A stretch of 64,000 nt of DNA from Rubritalea marina DSM 17716. GTDB lineage: Bacteria; Verrucomicrobiota; Verrucomicrobiia; Verrucomicrobiales; Akkermansiaceae. A model generated the notes under the pieces. That model saw only the letters and a list, made by a program, of their open reading frames with translations, searched no databases and had not been told where the DNA came from. Position 1 is the first letter of the stretch; each line of letters begins with the position of its first letter. Both the position numbers and the translations under genes were made by a program. Location: the NCBI RefSeq assembly GCF_000378105.1, contig NZ_KB899254.1:105722-169721 (forward strand), given 5' to 3'. Below, piece after piece: positions 1-8,649 of the stretch.

Positions 1-1
1 G

Positions 2-1036
2 CTCACCACCCAAGAGCTGATCTTCCAGCTCAGTTGGTTCTTCTTCTTCTGTGTCGCCACGATCATGAGTATCACTCTAGGCTACCACAGACTATTCTCT
101 CACCTTTCTTTCAAGGCGAAGTGGCCAGTGCGCCTCGCCACGCTTGTCTTTGGTGCTGCTTCATTTGAGAACTCCTGTCTCAGCTGGGCATCAGATCACC
201 GCCATCACCACAAGAACTGCGACCACGACGGCGATCCTTATGATATTTCCCGTGGTTTCTTCTACGCACACGTAGGCTGGTTGCTCTTCAAACTCGACCC
301 TATGCCATTGCAAAACAACGTGAACGACTTGAAGAAGGACAAGCTTGTGATGTGGCAGAATAAGTGGGTGCATCTTATTGGCCTCATCGTAGGTCTAGTG
401 ATTCCGCCGATCGTTGGTTATCTATTTTTCGGTGCCCAAGGAGCACTCGGCATGTTGATCCTTACCGGGTTCCTCCGCATCGTGGTGGTGATGCATTGTA
501 CCTTCTTCATCAATTCACTATGCCACACCATTGGTAAGCGCCCATACAACTCTGATAACTCGGCACGCGACTCTGGGATTATGGCCGTGTTCACCTGTGG
601 TGAAGGGTATCACAACTACCACCACTCCTTTCAGCATGACTACCGTAATGGCGTGAAACCATGGCAGTTTGACCCGACCAAGTGGATGATTTGGATCCTC
701 TCCAAGCTGGGCTTGGCTTCGAATCTTCGTCGTGTGCCACAGGAGAAAATCCTTCTCGCTGAAATGCGTGAAGCGCAGCGACTCATCGAGAAAAAGCGCG
801 AGAATGCGGGTCTCAACCAAGACGCTCCACAAGAGGCTTGTGCAGCGCGTCAGCGCGCTGAGGAAGTTCTTGAAGGCTTTGCCTCTACCATCAGTGACCT
901 CTATGCTACTGTGGAAAAGTCCCTGGCTGACAAAGCAGCTCTCTCCAAGGCTAAGCTCACGGAGATCGAGGGTGACATCCATAGCGTGGTGCGCAAGATC
1001 AGCCAATTCAAGCCAGTGCTGGCGAAGGCGAAATAA
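2..1036 (+). CDS. Fatty acid desaturase (acyl-CoA/acyl-lipid delta-9 type), 5'-truncated
   Basis: Membrane di-iron desaturase that puts a cis double bond into acyl chains. The reading frame is open from base 2, so the true start lies outside the window. All three histidine boxes are visible: HRLFSH, then HRHHH in a segment ending DGDPYD, then HNYHH after GEGY. Hydrophobic segments lie between the second and third boxes, as in the stearoyl-CoA desaturase fold. After the core the protein carries about 100 residues rich in Ala, Glu, Lys and Arg, probably helical or coiled-coil, which are not part of the usual catalytic core. A terminator follows. The family is certain; acyl-CoA versus acyl-lipid substrate cannot be told. 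Confidence 0.9.
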   Translation, partial: LTTQELIFQLSWFFFFCVATIMSITLGYHRLFSHLSFKAKWPVRLATLVFGAASFENSCLSWASDHRHHHKNCDHDGDPYDISRGFFYAHVGWLLFKLDPMPLQNNVNDLKKDKLVMWQNKWVHLIGLIVGLVIPPIVGYLFFGAQGALGMLILTGFLRIVVVMHCTFFINSLCHTIGKRPYNSDNSARDSGIMAVFTCGEGYHNYHHSFQHDYRNGVKPWQFDPTKWMIWILSKLGLASNLRRVPQEKILLAEMREAQRLIEKKRENAGLNQDAPQEACAARQRAEEVLEGFASTISDLYATVEKSLADKAALSKAKLTEIEGDIHSVVRKISQFKPVLAKAK

Positions 1037-1058
1037 GCACAGCACAATTCAACTTACC

Positions 1059-1095
1059 AACACCTATGAGGCTCATGCTTTGTAGGTGTTTTTTT
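1059..1095 (+). terminator. Intrinsic terminator after the desaturase
   Basis: An 8-bp stem AACACCTA/TAGGTGTT is followed directly by a run of seven T. Confidence 0.75.
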
Positions 1096-1177
1096 GTGCT
1101 ACGTTTGGGGAGGGTTAATACGTCACGAAGGCGATCGATCCTTGACCGTGAGAGGGGGATTTAGCAGAGTGCGCGGC

Positions 1178-2212
1178 ATGACGCCTAGCCAGTATCAATT
1201 TGCACGCAACCTCCTCTTCAAGCTTGATGCAGAGACCGCTCACCATGTGTCTCTGGATTTGTTGAAGACTGCTGAAAAGGTGGGGCTGTTGAAGTTTTTT
1301 TCAAGCAAGCCACCGCAGAGCGAACCGGTTGAGTGCATGGGTTTGCAGTTTCCGAACCCGGTGGGTCTTGCTGCAGGGCTGGACAAAGAAGGAGCGGTGA
1401 TCGATGCGCTTGGTCGCTTGGGCTTTGGTTCGGTAGAAATCGGCACGATCACCCCCAAACCTCAACCAGGTAATCCCAAGCCACGCTTGTTCCGCATTGT
1501 GGAGGAAGAGGCGATCATCAACCGCATGGGATTTAATAATGTGGGGATCGAGCAGGGAGTGGCTAATGTGAAATCATCCAAAACTTACCAAGGCATTGTG
1601 GGTTTCAATATTGGCAAGAACAAGGTGACGCCGAACGAATTCGCGATTGATGATTACACGCGGGCATTGCGTGGTTGCTGGGGTGTTGCGGACTACGTGA
1701 CGATCAACATTTCTTCACCCAACACACCAGGCCTGCGCGACTTGCAGGCGGCTGACGACACTGCCCGATTGCTTGAAGCGGTAAAGAAGCAACAAGCGTC
1801 CCTAGAGGAGGAATCAGGAGTGAAGATGCCGATCGCCTTGAAGGTGGCACCTGACATGGGGAGTGAGCAAATCGAAGAGCTCTCCAAGGTCTTTCTCAAT
1901 GGTGGTCTCGAAGGGCTAGTGGCCACGAATACCACGATCAGTCGTGAGGCTGTACTCGGTAGACCGCATGCGCAAGAAGCAGGCGGGCTCTCAGGTCGAC
2001 CTGTGACGCAACGTTCTACTGAGGTGATTGCGGAGTTTTATAGCCATCTTGGTAAAGAAATCCCAATCATTGGAGTCGGTGGAATCATGACCCCTGAGGA
2101 CGCGATCGAGAAATTTGATGCAGGTGCAAGGATCGTACAGCTCTACACGGGCTTCATCTACCATGGCCCGCCCTTGGTGCATGCCATCCTCAATAAACTT
2201 GCGTCGAAGTAA
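1178..2212 (+). CDS. pyrD: Dihydroorotate dehydrogenase (quinone), class 2
   Basis: Oxidises dihydroorotate to orotate with FMN and passes electrons to membrane quinones, the fourth step of pyrimidine synthesis. I chose the ATG at 1178 because the protein then begins with the membrane-associating helix typical of class 2 enzymes (YQFARNLLFKLDAETAHH) and is 344 residues, close to the family's usual 336-350. Landmarks are NPVGLAAGLDKEG near the N-terminus, NRMGFNN, GFNIGKNK, the catalytic segment NISSPNTPGLR with its serine, the FMN-binding lysine region KVAPD, TNTT and the phosphate-binding GVGGI. An in-frame upstream ATG at 1094 would add 28 residues with no family support. Confidence 0.95.
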   Translation: MTPSQYQFARNLLFKLDAETAHHVSLDLLKTAEKVGLLKFFSSKPPQSEPVECMGLQFPNPVGLAAGLDKEGAVIDALGRLGFGSVEIGTITPKPQPGNPKPRLFRIVEEEAIINRMGFNNVGIEQGVANVKSSKTYQGIVGFNIGKNKVTPNEFAIDDYTRALRGCWGVADYVTINISSPNTPGLRDLQAADDTARLLEAVKKQQASLEEESGVKMPIALKVAPDMGSEQIEELSKVFLNGGLEGLVATNTTISREAVLGRPHAQEAGGLSGRPVTQRSTEVIAEFYSHLGKEIPIIGVGGIMTPEDAIEKFDAGARIVQLYTGFIYHGPPLVHAILNKLASK

Positions 2213-2242
2213 GTTCTGCGTCATAAATGTTTCTAACCATTT

Positions 2243-2521
2243 ATGACTATGAAACGCATTATTATTTCACTCGGAGCCCTCACGTCAGCCTTTGCCTTTT
2301 CTAGCTGCCAGCCAGCGAACAACGCACAGGCGAATGCGGGTACAGGTGCTCTACTCGGTGCTGTAGCAGGTGGCATTATTGGGCATCAATCTGGTAGTGC
2401 TGCAGAAGGGGCCGCCATTGGTGCAGCCCTTGGTGGCGCAGGTGGCTACGCGGTTGGTAATGAAAAGGACAAACGTCAGCAGCAACAATACCAACAGCCA
2501 CAGCCGCAGGGTAGCTACTAA
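2243..2521 (+). CDS. Small glycine-zipper lipoprotein
   Basis: A 92-residue exported protein. A short charged and hydrophobic leader ends in FSSC, a plausible lipobox, so the mature protein would be a lipid-anchored envelope protein. The centre is a Gly/Ala-rich glycine zipper (GALLGAVAGGIIG, later GAAIGAALGGAGG) like those in the YMGG/OmpA-associated zipper lipoproteins that embed in or perturb the outer membrane. The C-terminus is a Gln/Pro tail. Translation may instead start at the second ATG (2249). An 8-bp inverted repeat (2222-2229 with 2238-2245) covers the first ATG and could hide it. Function unknown. Confidence 0.75.
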   Translation: MTMKRIIISLGALTSAFAFSSCQPANNAQANAGTGALLGAVAGGIIGHQSGSAAEGAAIGAALGGAGGYAVGNEKDKRQQQQYQQPQPQGSY

Positions 2522-2553
2522 GTGAGCCTTCCAGACACCTAACCATTCGATCA

Positions 2554-2581
2554 GGCATTGCAATGTTGCGATGCCTTTTTT
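2554..2581 (+). terminator. Intrinsic terminator after the glycine-zipper gene
   Basis: GGCAT...ATGCC stem with an inner GCAA/TTGC stem, followed by six T. Confidence 0.7.
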
Positions 2582-2657
2582 CTGGATCGGCAGCTCGTGG
2601 GAATAAGTTCGCTGTGGATGCTATCCTATGATTACAGATTCTAATACTATACACCCC

Positions 2658-4814
2658 ATGAATTCACGTCAGACACTTCAATCGATTCTCCTTTTCTTCG
2701 CTTTATTGATCTCGCCAGCGATGGCACAATTTGGAAAGCCCCGAGTGCAAGGGGAAGTGATTTCCGAATTTACTCAAGTGCAGCCCGGGCAAGAATTCCG
2801 AGTAGCAATGAAGCTCAAGCACGACAAAGGATGGCATAGTTATTTCGTGAATGACGGGATTGGCAATTCGATTATCCCTGAGCTCAGCATCGAAGTCCCG
2901 GAGGGTTGGAAGTCGGGGGAGCTTCAATTTCCTGCGCCGCATGAGTTCGACTTTGCGGGTGCCAAAGTCTATGGTTACGAGGGGGAGCATTATTTTATCA
3001 AGACGCTCACCGCCCCAACGGAATTAGCCGCTGGAAGCACAGTTGAAATTCCAGTGAAAGCGTCATGGCAGGCATGTGACAATACATCCTGTTTGCCTCC
3101 CAATAGCAGTGCGGACACCCTGATCTTGAATGTGGGGGCTGAGCCGGTAGCCAACGCAGCCTTCTCCTCATTCAAGGAGTATGCCAAGAAATACTTCCCC
3201 AATCCCGTCTTGCCCAGCGACTGGGAAGTGAGTGCGGCTGAATCTGCAGACGGTGGAATCACCTTATTCATCGAGGGAGAGCTTCCTGAAGGTAGCCATT
3301 TTTACGAGTTGGATAAGCAGATTGATGTCCAAGCTGCGCGCACACACACTGCGGAAGGTGACGTGCACCGTTTCGCGGGTAAGCGGAATATGGGCAATGC
3401 GCTTGGTGGTGAGGCTGGCCCCCAGCTGGAGCGCTTGCGTGGGATTCTCCACAGCCCAAGCTCCTTGGGAGAAACTGGAAATCAGACATTCCTGATTGAC
3501 GTTCCTTTCGGAGGAGGCGGGTCTTCCTCTTCGGCTGTAGCTGCGGGTGATGCTGAAAAACCTGCCGTAGAAGCGGACGGCCTAGCCACTCCATTGGTTT
3601 TTGCTTCATTGCTGTTGGGTGGCCTGATTCTCAACCTGATGCCTTGTGTGTTTCCGGTGATTGGCCTGAAGATTATGGGCTTTGTCCAGCAAGCGGGCGA
3701 AGATACGAAGAAAATCAAGCTGCACGGACTCACTTTCACTGTTGGTGTTTTATTGAGCTTTTTGGTCCTTGCTGCTGTTTTGTTTCCGCTGAAGGCCACG
3801 ACGACATTGGGAGCGCAGCTTCAAGAACCTTGGGTAGTATTCTCGGTTTTGATTGTGATGTTCATGTTGGCTTTGAGTATGGCTGGTGTGTTTGAGATCG
3901 GGGCGACCGCGACTTCTGCAGGCGGCTCGCTTACGCAGAAGGATGGCCTGGCTGGAAGTTTTTTCTCTGGTGTGCTTGCGGTGGTGATTGCCACACCTTG
4001 TTCCGCTCCATTTCTCGGGCCGGCTATTGGTGCGGCATGGAAGTTTAATGGGCCGCTCTTCTTCATGGCATTACTGACAATGGGCGTGGGTCTCGCGCTT
4101 CCGTATATCACGTTGTCGTTCTTCCCAAGTTTGGTGAACAAATTGCCTCGCCCAGGAGCCTGGATGGAATCGTTCAAGCAAGGAATGTCCTTTTTACTTT
4201 TCGCCACAGCTGGCTACTTGCTATGGATTTACAACGCGCAAGTGGGGGATGTGGGGCAAAAGGGGCTCGCTGTGATGCTGGGGCTCACACTCTTTGCTAC
4301 AGCGGGGTGGATCTACGGTCGTTGGAACACGCTGGCCAAACCGGCGAAGACACGTGCGATTGCTAAGTTGCTAACCATCTTGTTTTTTGCGGGAGGTTTC
4401 GTTATCGCCATGCCCCCGAAGGCGCAAGACCCAGAATTGGCTGCAGCCGAAGCCGCTGTACCTGAAATTCTATGGGAGAAATGGACGCCTGAAAGGGAGC
4501 GCGAACTTCGCGACGCGGGTACTCCAGTTTTCGTCGATTTCACTGCCAAATGGTGCCTGACTTGTCAGACGAATAAAGCGACAGCATACACCGCGGAGGT
4601 GCGTCAATACATCCATGACAATGGTATTGTGACGCTAAAGGCGGACATGACATCGTCAAATGCGGAAGCAACCAAGGCGATCCATGCGTTGGACCGTTCC
4701 GCGATTCCTGTGAATGTGTTGTATGCTCCCGAGGATACGAAGCCTCACGTCACTAGCGAGGTGCTGCGCCCAGGATACTTGCTCGATTTCTTCCAAGAGC
4801 GTATCGAGAAGTAG
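2658..4814 (+). CDS. dsbD: Thiol:disulfide interchange protein DsbD-like (cytochrome c biogenesis / periplasmic reductase)
   Basis: Carries electrons from cytoplasmic thioredoxin across the inner membrane to periplasmic disulfide partners. The start at 2658 gives a clean signal peptide ending SPAMAQ; an upstream in-frame ATG at 2628 would add ten residues before it. Three modules are visible. The N-terminal periplasmic domain carries the Cys pair in CDNTSCLPP (about residues 140 and 145). The CcdA-like eight-helix membrane domain has MPCVFP (Cys about 330) and TPCSAPFLGP (Cys about 448). The C-terminal thioredoxin domain has KWCLTCQ (Cys about 633 and 636). All six redox cysteines expected for DsbD are present. 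Length about 718 residues, longer than E. coli DsbD mainly in the N-terminal domain. Confidence 0.93.
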   Translation: MNSRQTLQSILLFFALLISPAMAQFGKPRVQGEVISEFTQVQPGQEFRVAMKLKHDKGWHSYFVNDGIGNSIIPELSIEVPEGWKSGELQFPAPHEFDFAGAKVYGYEGEHYFIKTLTAPTELAAGSTVEIPVKASWQACDNTSCLPPNSSADTLILNVGAEPVANAAFSSFKEYAKKYFPNPVLPSDWEVSAAESADGGITLFIEGELPEGSHFYELDKQIDVQAARTHTAEGDVHRFAGKRNMGNALGGEAGPQLERLRGILHSPSSLGETGNQTFLIDVPFGGGGSSSSAVAAGDAEKPAVEADGLATPLVFASLLLGGLILNLMPCVFPVIGLKIMGFVQQAGEDTKKIKLHGLTFTVGVLLSFLVLAAVLFPLKATTTLGAQLQEPWVVFSVLIVMFMLALSMAGVFEIGATATSAGGSLTQKDGLAGSFFSGVLAVVIATPCSAPFLGPAIGAAWKFNGPLFFMALLTMGVGLALPYITLSFFPSLVNKLPRPGAWMESFKQGMSFLLFATAGYLLWIYNAQVGDVGQKGLAVMLGLTLFATAGWIYGRWNTLAKPAKTRAIAKLLTILFFAGGFVIAMPPKAQDPELAAAEAAVPEILWEKWTPERERELRDAGTPVFVDFTAKWCLTCQTNKATAYTAEVRQYIHDNGIVTLKADMTSSNAEATKAIHALDRSAIPVNVLYAPEDTKPHVTSEVLRPGYLLDFFQERIEK

Positions 4815-4821
4815 GGGGGCT

Positions 4822-4860
4822 AAAAAAACATGCCACTGAGCTCGAAAACCCAGTGGCATG
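4822..4860 (-). terminator. Intrinsic terminator for the barrel gene on the minus strand
   Basis: Perfect 10-bp stem CATGCCACTG/CAGTGGCATG. Read on the minus strand it is followed by seven T, so it ends the minus-strand gene; on the plus strand it follows dsbD but lacks a T tract. Confidence 0.8.
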
Positions 4861-4896
4861 CACCTTACTATCTAACTAATGGAAATACTTGTTTGT

Positions 4897-5820
4897 TTAG
4901 AATGTGAACACGGCATCGACAGTGATGCGTGATTTCATTAGCCCGTTTTCTTCATCGGTGAGAGGAGCTTCGTAGGCGGCACCTACGTTGAAGCGGTCGG
5001 TGAATTTGTAACGTGCTCCGGCGGCCAAAGTGACTGCGTCTTTATTGAGTTTGCCATTGCTGGCCCCTAAGTTGAGCAGGTCGCTACTATCAAATTCAAC
5101 CAGAGGCCCTAAGGGAGCCCCTTGGCCTTTTCCTTCCGAGAGTACGCGGAACCAATTGAGTTCGATTAGAGGGACAAATTTTTCGGTGACGTGGTAACTC
5201 ACGTGGCCGCTCATGAAACCAGTGGTGGATTCTTCATTGCTATCGAAGGGTAGGTGCACACCCGCTGAGCCGGAGAACTGCCATCCTTTGTGCAGCTTTA
5301 ATCCAGTAAGAAGTAGGTTGGTGGCGCCATTCCCATAGCCTTGGAACACATCACGGTTGCCAGTAGGAACCTCAAGTACCGCTGAGCCGGAGAGGGCAAA
5401 TTGCTTTTCGTGATCGAGAATGAAGGCATATTTTAGACCCGCAGCAAGGTTGGCGAAGCCGTTGGTTTGTTGCAGGGTTTGGTCTGGGTTGAAATCAATG
5501 TAGCCATCCTTGGTGGCGATGAGCGAGAGTCGCTCGTTGAAGGCGAATTCAAATTGCACGGCAATGAGGTTCAGGTCGCCACCCACTGGCACTTGAGTGC
5601 CCGCTGCGTTGACTTTGTTTGGGTGTTGCTGGTGCATGAAGATCGGGTGGATGTTGGTCTTCGGTACCGCGCTACCATGGTAAGTTGGGTTGGAAATCGG
5701 TAGAATCGCATCTGCGAACCCGTTCATCGGGGTATCCGGTACCGTGACGAGGGGAGTGCCCGCCTGAGTGGCAGCAGTGGCACATGCGAGGAGGAGTGTT
5801 GGGAGTATGTGTTGTTTCAT
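4897..5820 (-). CDS. Predicted outer-membrane beta-barrel protein
   Basis: A 307-residue exported protein with a signal peptide (MKQHILPTLLLACATAATQA) and a C-terminal segment ending VDAVFTF. A terminal phenylalanine after alternating hydrophobic residues is the BamA recognition signature of outer-membrane barrels. Alternating aromatic/hydrophobic strands recur throughout (for example FALSGSAVLEV, WQFSGSAGVHL, AGARYKFTDRFNVGAAYEAP). The pattern resembles small transporter or MetA-like barrels, but I cannot assign a substrate. It lies head to head with the PocR/AraC regulator gene, and the shared region holds inverted repeats, so that regulator is a reasonable candidate controller. Confidence 0.75.
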   Translation of the reverse strand: MKQHILPTLLLACATAATQAGTPLVTVPDTPMNGFADAILPISNPTYHGSAVPKTNIHPIFMHQQHPNKVNAAGTQVPVGGDLNLIAVQFEFAFNERLSLIATKDGYIDFNPDQTLQQTNGFANLAAGLKYAFILDHEKQFALSGSAVLEVPTGNRDVFQGYGNGATNLLLTGLKLHKGWQFSGSAGVHLPFDSNEESTTGFMSGHVSYHVTEKFVPLIELNWFRVLSEGKGQGAPLGPLVEFDSSDLLNLGASNGKLNKDAVTLAAGARYKFTDRFNVGAAYEAPLTDEENGLMKSRITVDAVFTF

Positions 5821-5847
5821 AGTTTTCGTTTTTATGTGTGTGTTCTG

Positions 5848-5899
5848 CTGAGGTTCTATCCTCAGATTGATACACGTTAGCCTAACGATAAATGTTAGG
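5848..5899. promoter_or_regulatory. Inverted repeats in the divergent barrel/AraC intergenic region
   Basis: Two short perfect inverted repeats lie between the divergent genes: CTGAGG (5848-5853) with CCTCAG (5860-5865), and CCTAAC (5881-5886) with GTTAGG (5894-5899). The first would form a hairpin in the barrel gene's 5' untranslated RNA; the second could be a protein-binding palindrome. Role inferred from position only. Confidence 0.4.
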
Positions 5900-5974
5900 A
5901 CTCAGCGTTTCTTATACACGATTGAGGCATAATCTGCAAAGTGTAATCCTAGTTGGCACAGTTTATTAATCTTT

Positions 5975-6952
5975 ATGGAAAGGACTGCATGGAGTTGCAG
6001 CATAGTGTCTACTATGTTAATTTCAGGAATTGATATGGGGGGGCTAGCGAATACATCTAGATTGAAAGCGGATGAGCAAGATCTGATCTACAATCGTCTG
6101 CTAAGTTCTGAATTGTTTCAAATCTACCGGCAGGCTTTTGAGCAGGTGACTGGGCAGTCGATGGCTTTGATCCACCCTAACATTGCAGAGTCTCCTGATT
6201 CTGAGGCGAAGCATTGCACGAATGAATTTTGTAATTTGATGCTCGAGCTCGATGTCTGCAAGGAACGTTGCAGGGAGCACACCCTGGATCTTTCGAAGCG
6301 GATTGATCATCAGGCTGTGACCGCAAAGTGTGATGCGCAGATTACCACCACGTTGATTCCAGTTCAGAGTAAACATGGCCTGGTGGCTTATCTACGCGCT
6401 GGCCAAGTGCGTATGAGCCATGAAGAAATGGATCCAGAGTTTTTTCTCAAGACATCGCAAGGGATGCCGCCGCGAGTGGCACGTGCGATCCTCACAAGCT
6501 TTCATCGATCTAAGGTCTACACGAAGGGGGATTACCAAGCGCAGTTGACGCTCTTGGGAGCATTCGCGATTCAACTGGGAGATCTAGCAAGCCAGCAGCT
6601 TATCGGCCCAACGAACCGAGGCGAAGAGTTGATTCAAAAGCTCAAGACATACATCAATCGTCACTTGAGTGAAAAGCTTACCTTGCAGGTTCTATCAGAC
6701 CATTGCAAAGTGACTCAGACATATCTCTGTAAGCAATTCAAGAAGGTGACTGGTTTGACTATTATTGAGTACATCAACCGTCACCGGATTGAAAAGGCTA
6801 AGGACATGTTGAAGCAAGAAGAATTGAAGGTGATCGAGGTTGCATACGCCACCGGCTTTCAGTCTCTCTCGCAGTTCAATCGGAGCTTCCAGCGATACGC
6901 TGGTCAGTCGCCCACGAAGTTCAAATCCTCACTGACACCGCAGATCACATGA
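5975..6952 (+). CDS. AraC-family regulator with N-terminal PocR-type sensory domain
   Basis: A 325-residue transcription factor. Residues about 35-190 resemble the PocR ligand-binding domain: several spaced cysteines (CTNEFC, CKERC, AKC) followed by a strand-rich segment ending TLIPVQSKHGLVAYLRAGQVR. Residues about 215-320 are an AraC double helix-turn-helix: a first HTH around LTLQVLSDHCKVTQTYLCKQFKKVTG and a second around IEVAYATGFQSLSQFNRSFQRYAGQSPTKFK, the classical AraC signature. Alternative starts exist at later methionines (6014 and 6035). The stop overlaps the next gene by ATGA, so the two are translationally coupled. In PocR the domain binds propanediol-like ligands; here the ligand is unknown. 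Confidence 0.88.
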   Translation: MERTAWSCSIVSTMLISGIDMGGLANTSRLKADEQDLIYNRLLSSELFQIYRQAFEQVTGQSMALIHPNIAESPDSEAKHCTNEFCNLMLELDVCKERCREHTLDLSKRIDHQAVTAKCDAQITTTLIPVQSKHGLVAYLRAGQVRMSHEEMDPEFFLKTSQGMPPRVARAILTSFHRSKVYTKGDYQAQLTLLGAFAIQLGDLASQQLIGPTNRGEELIQKLKTYINRHLSEKLTLQVLSDHCKVTQTYLCKQFKKVTGLTIIEYINRHRIEKAKDMLKQEELKVIEVAYATGFQSLSQFNRSFQRYAGQSPTKFKSSLTPQIT

Positions 6953-7278
6953 AATCATTCATCACCGTATTGCTAGGTTTAGCAGCCTTACTTAGCCTCG
7001 GGGCTTGTGTTTCTCCGCAAGCTAATGACCCATTGGCCCCGACGGAAGCCATGGCTTCCGAGTCTGGTTATCCAATCGATGACCTTGGGAAGGGCTATGC
7101 GATATTCCAACGCCAATGCACGCAGTGTCACGAGCGTCGAATTCCCAATGAAATCCCGACCAAAGAGTGGAAGCACATTGTGCCTGGGATGGCTTGGAGC
7201 GCGGGCCTTTCCAAGGAAGAAGAACGACTTGTGACCGAGTACATTATTGCCGCGAGCCGCGTCAAGCAACCGCTCTAA
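6949..7278 (+). CDS. Small c-type cytochrome lipoprotein
   Basis: A 109-residue lipoprotein. The leader ends LSLGAC, a good lipobox. The body has one haem c attachment motif, CTQCH, preceded by GYAIFQRQ as in short cytochrome c domains, and a possible distal Met ligand in VPGM. It would be an anchored periplasmic electron carrier or haem-based sensor. Its ATG overlaps the stop of the PocR/AraC gene. That coupling of a sensor-type regulator with a cytochrome is unusual and suggests a shared redox or metabolite function. Confidence 0.8.
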   Translation: MKSFITVLLGLAALLSLGACVSPQANDPLAPTEAMASESGYPIDDLGKGYAIFQRQCTQCHERRIPNEIPTKEWKHIVPGMAWSAGLSKEEERLVTEYIIAASRVKQPL

Positions 7279-7343
7279 TCGAGTGGCTTGCTCGTCGGAA
7301 AAAGGTTGAAAGTTAGGGCATTCGCCTATCTATTGCCCCTCAG

Positions 7344-8630
7344 ATGTTCGAAGTAAGGGAAAAACCTCAAATGGTGGAACGCGCACTTTTGGTGCGACTT
7401 TCGTTCAACCGTCGTGATCAGGATGAGGATATCAGCCTCCTCGAGGAGCTGAATGAACTTGTCACTACATTGGGTGTGGGCGTGGTGGATATGAATCTGG
7501 CGCATTCTCGCTCGATGCATAAAAAGTACCTATGTGGTACCGGTAAGGCCGCTGAGATTGTGGAGCTGGCTCATGCCCATGAGTGCGATTGTATCGTCTT
7601 TGACAACCAATTGGCACCTTCACAGCAACGTGAATGGGAGGAGCTTTCACAGATTTGTGTGATCGACCGCGAGGAGGTGATTCTTGATATATTTGCCCAA
7701 CGAGCACAGACGAAAGAGGCCCGCCTGCAGGTGGATCTTGCGCGGATGCAATACGCGCTCCCGCGCATGGCGAGGATGTGGGGGCACCTCGACCGTGAAG
7801 GTGGTGGTGGCTCAGGAGGCGGCGGTGCCTCACGTGGTATGGGGGAGCAGCAGATTGAGGTGGATAGACGATTGGCACGCAAGCGCATCGATCGCACCAA
7901 GCGTGAGCTCGAGGCCGTACGCACTCAGCGCGCGACGCGACGCAAGGACCGCGAGAAAAACGACACAGCGCACGCCGCGATTGTGGGTTATACCAATGCG
8001 GGGAAATCTACGCTGATCAACCGCTTGTCTGGGGCCGACATTTTTGCCAAAGACATGTTGTTTGCTACCCTGGATACGACCACTCGGTCCATCGAGCTTC
8101 CTGACGCGCAGACACTATTGCTCACCGATACGGTGGGATTTGTGCGCAACCTGCCTCACCGCTTGGTAGAGGCGTTCAAAGCCACTTTGGAGGAAGCTGT
8201 GTTGGCTGACTTCTTGATCCACGTATTGGATGCTAGTGACCCGCGTGCGATAGAATTTTTTGAAACTACGATGCATGTGCTCGGCGAATTGGGTGCCTCT
8301 GATAAGCCGATGCTTACGGTTCTTAACAAGGTGGACGCCCTTGAAGACTCAGGTGTGTTAGCGAGTTTGGAAGATAGATTTCCAAATACCATTTGTATCT
8401 CAGCCAAGCGTAATGTAGGAATCGACAAGCTCTTGCATAAATGCACTAGCATGTTAGGCGACCGAGTGCGCCGCGCTAGCTACCGCATCCCTCAGAGCCG
8501 CGGTGATCTCAGCGCCCTCATTCACAACGAATGCAAGGTGTTGCACACGGACTATGAGGGGAATGACATTCTCATCACTGCAATCGTACCGAAAGCAGTG
8601 GAAGGGAGGCTCGAGAGCTTTCGTATATAG
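7344..8630 (+). CDS. hflX: Ribosome-associated GTPase HflX
   Basis: GTPase that splits stalled or hibernating 70S ribosomes. The N-terminal HflX domain contains the family segment LAPSQQREWEE and a Gly-rich linker in the middle (GGGGSGGGG). The G domain begins near residue 214 with GYTNAGKST (P-loop), then DTVGFVRNLPH (G3) and NKVD (G4). At 428 residues it is the usual size. A second in-frame ATG lies at 7371. The L,D-transpeptidase gene starts 20 bases downstream, so the pair may be co-transcribed. Confidence 0.95.
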   Translation: MFEVREKPQMVERALLVRLSFNRRDQDEDISLLEELNELVTTLGVGVVDMNLAHSRSMHKKYLCGTGKAAEIVELAHAHECDCIVFDNQLAPSQQREWEELSQICVIDREEVILDIFAQRAQTKEARLQVDLARMQYALPRMARMWGHLDREGGGGSGGGGASRGMGEQQIEVDRRLARKRIDRTKRELEAVRTQRATRRKDREKNDTAHAAIVGYTNAGKSTLINRLSGADIFAKDMLFATLDTTTRSIELPDAQTLLLTDTVGFVRNLPHRLVEAFKATLEEAVLADFLIHVLDASDPRAIEFFETTMHVLGELGASDKPMLTVLNKVDALEDSGVLASLEDRFPNTICISAKRNVGIDKLLHKCTSMLGDRVRRASYRIPQSRGDLSALIHNECKVLHTDYEGNDILITAIVPKAVEGRLESFRI

Positions 8631-8649
8631 AATAACCCCATCCCCACCT

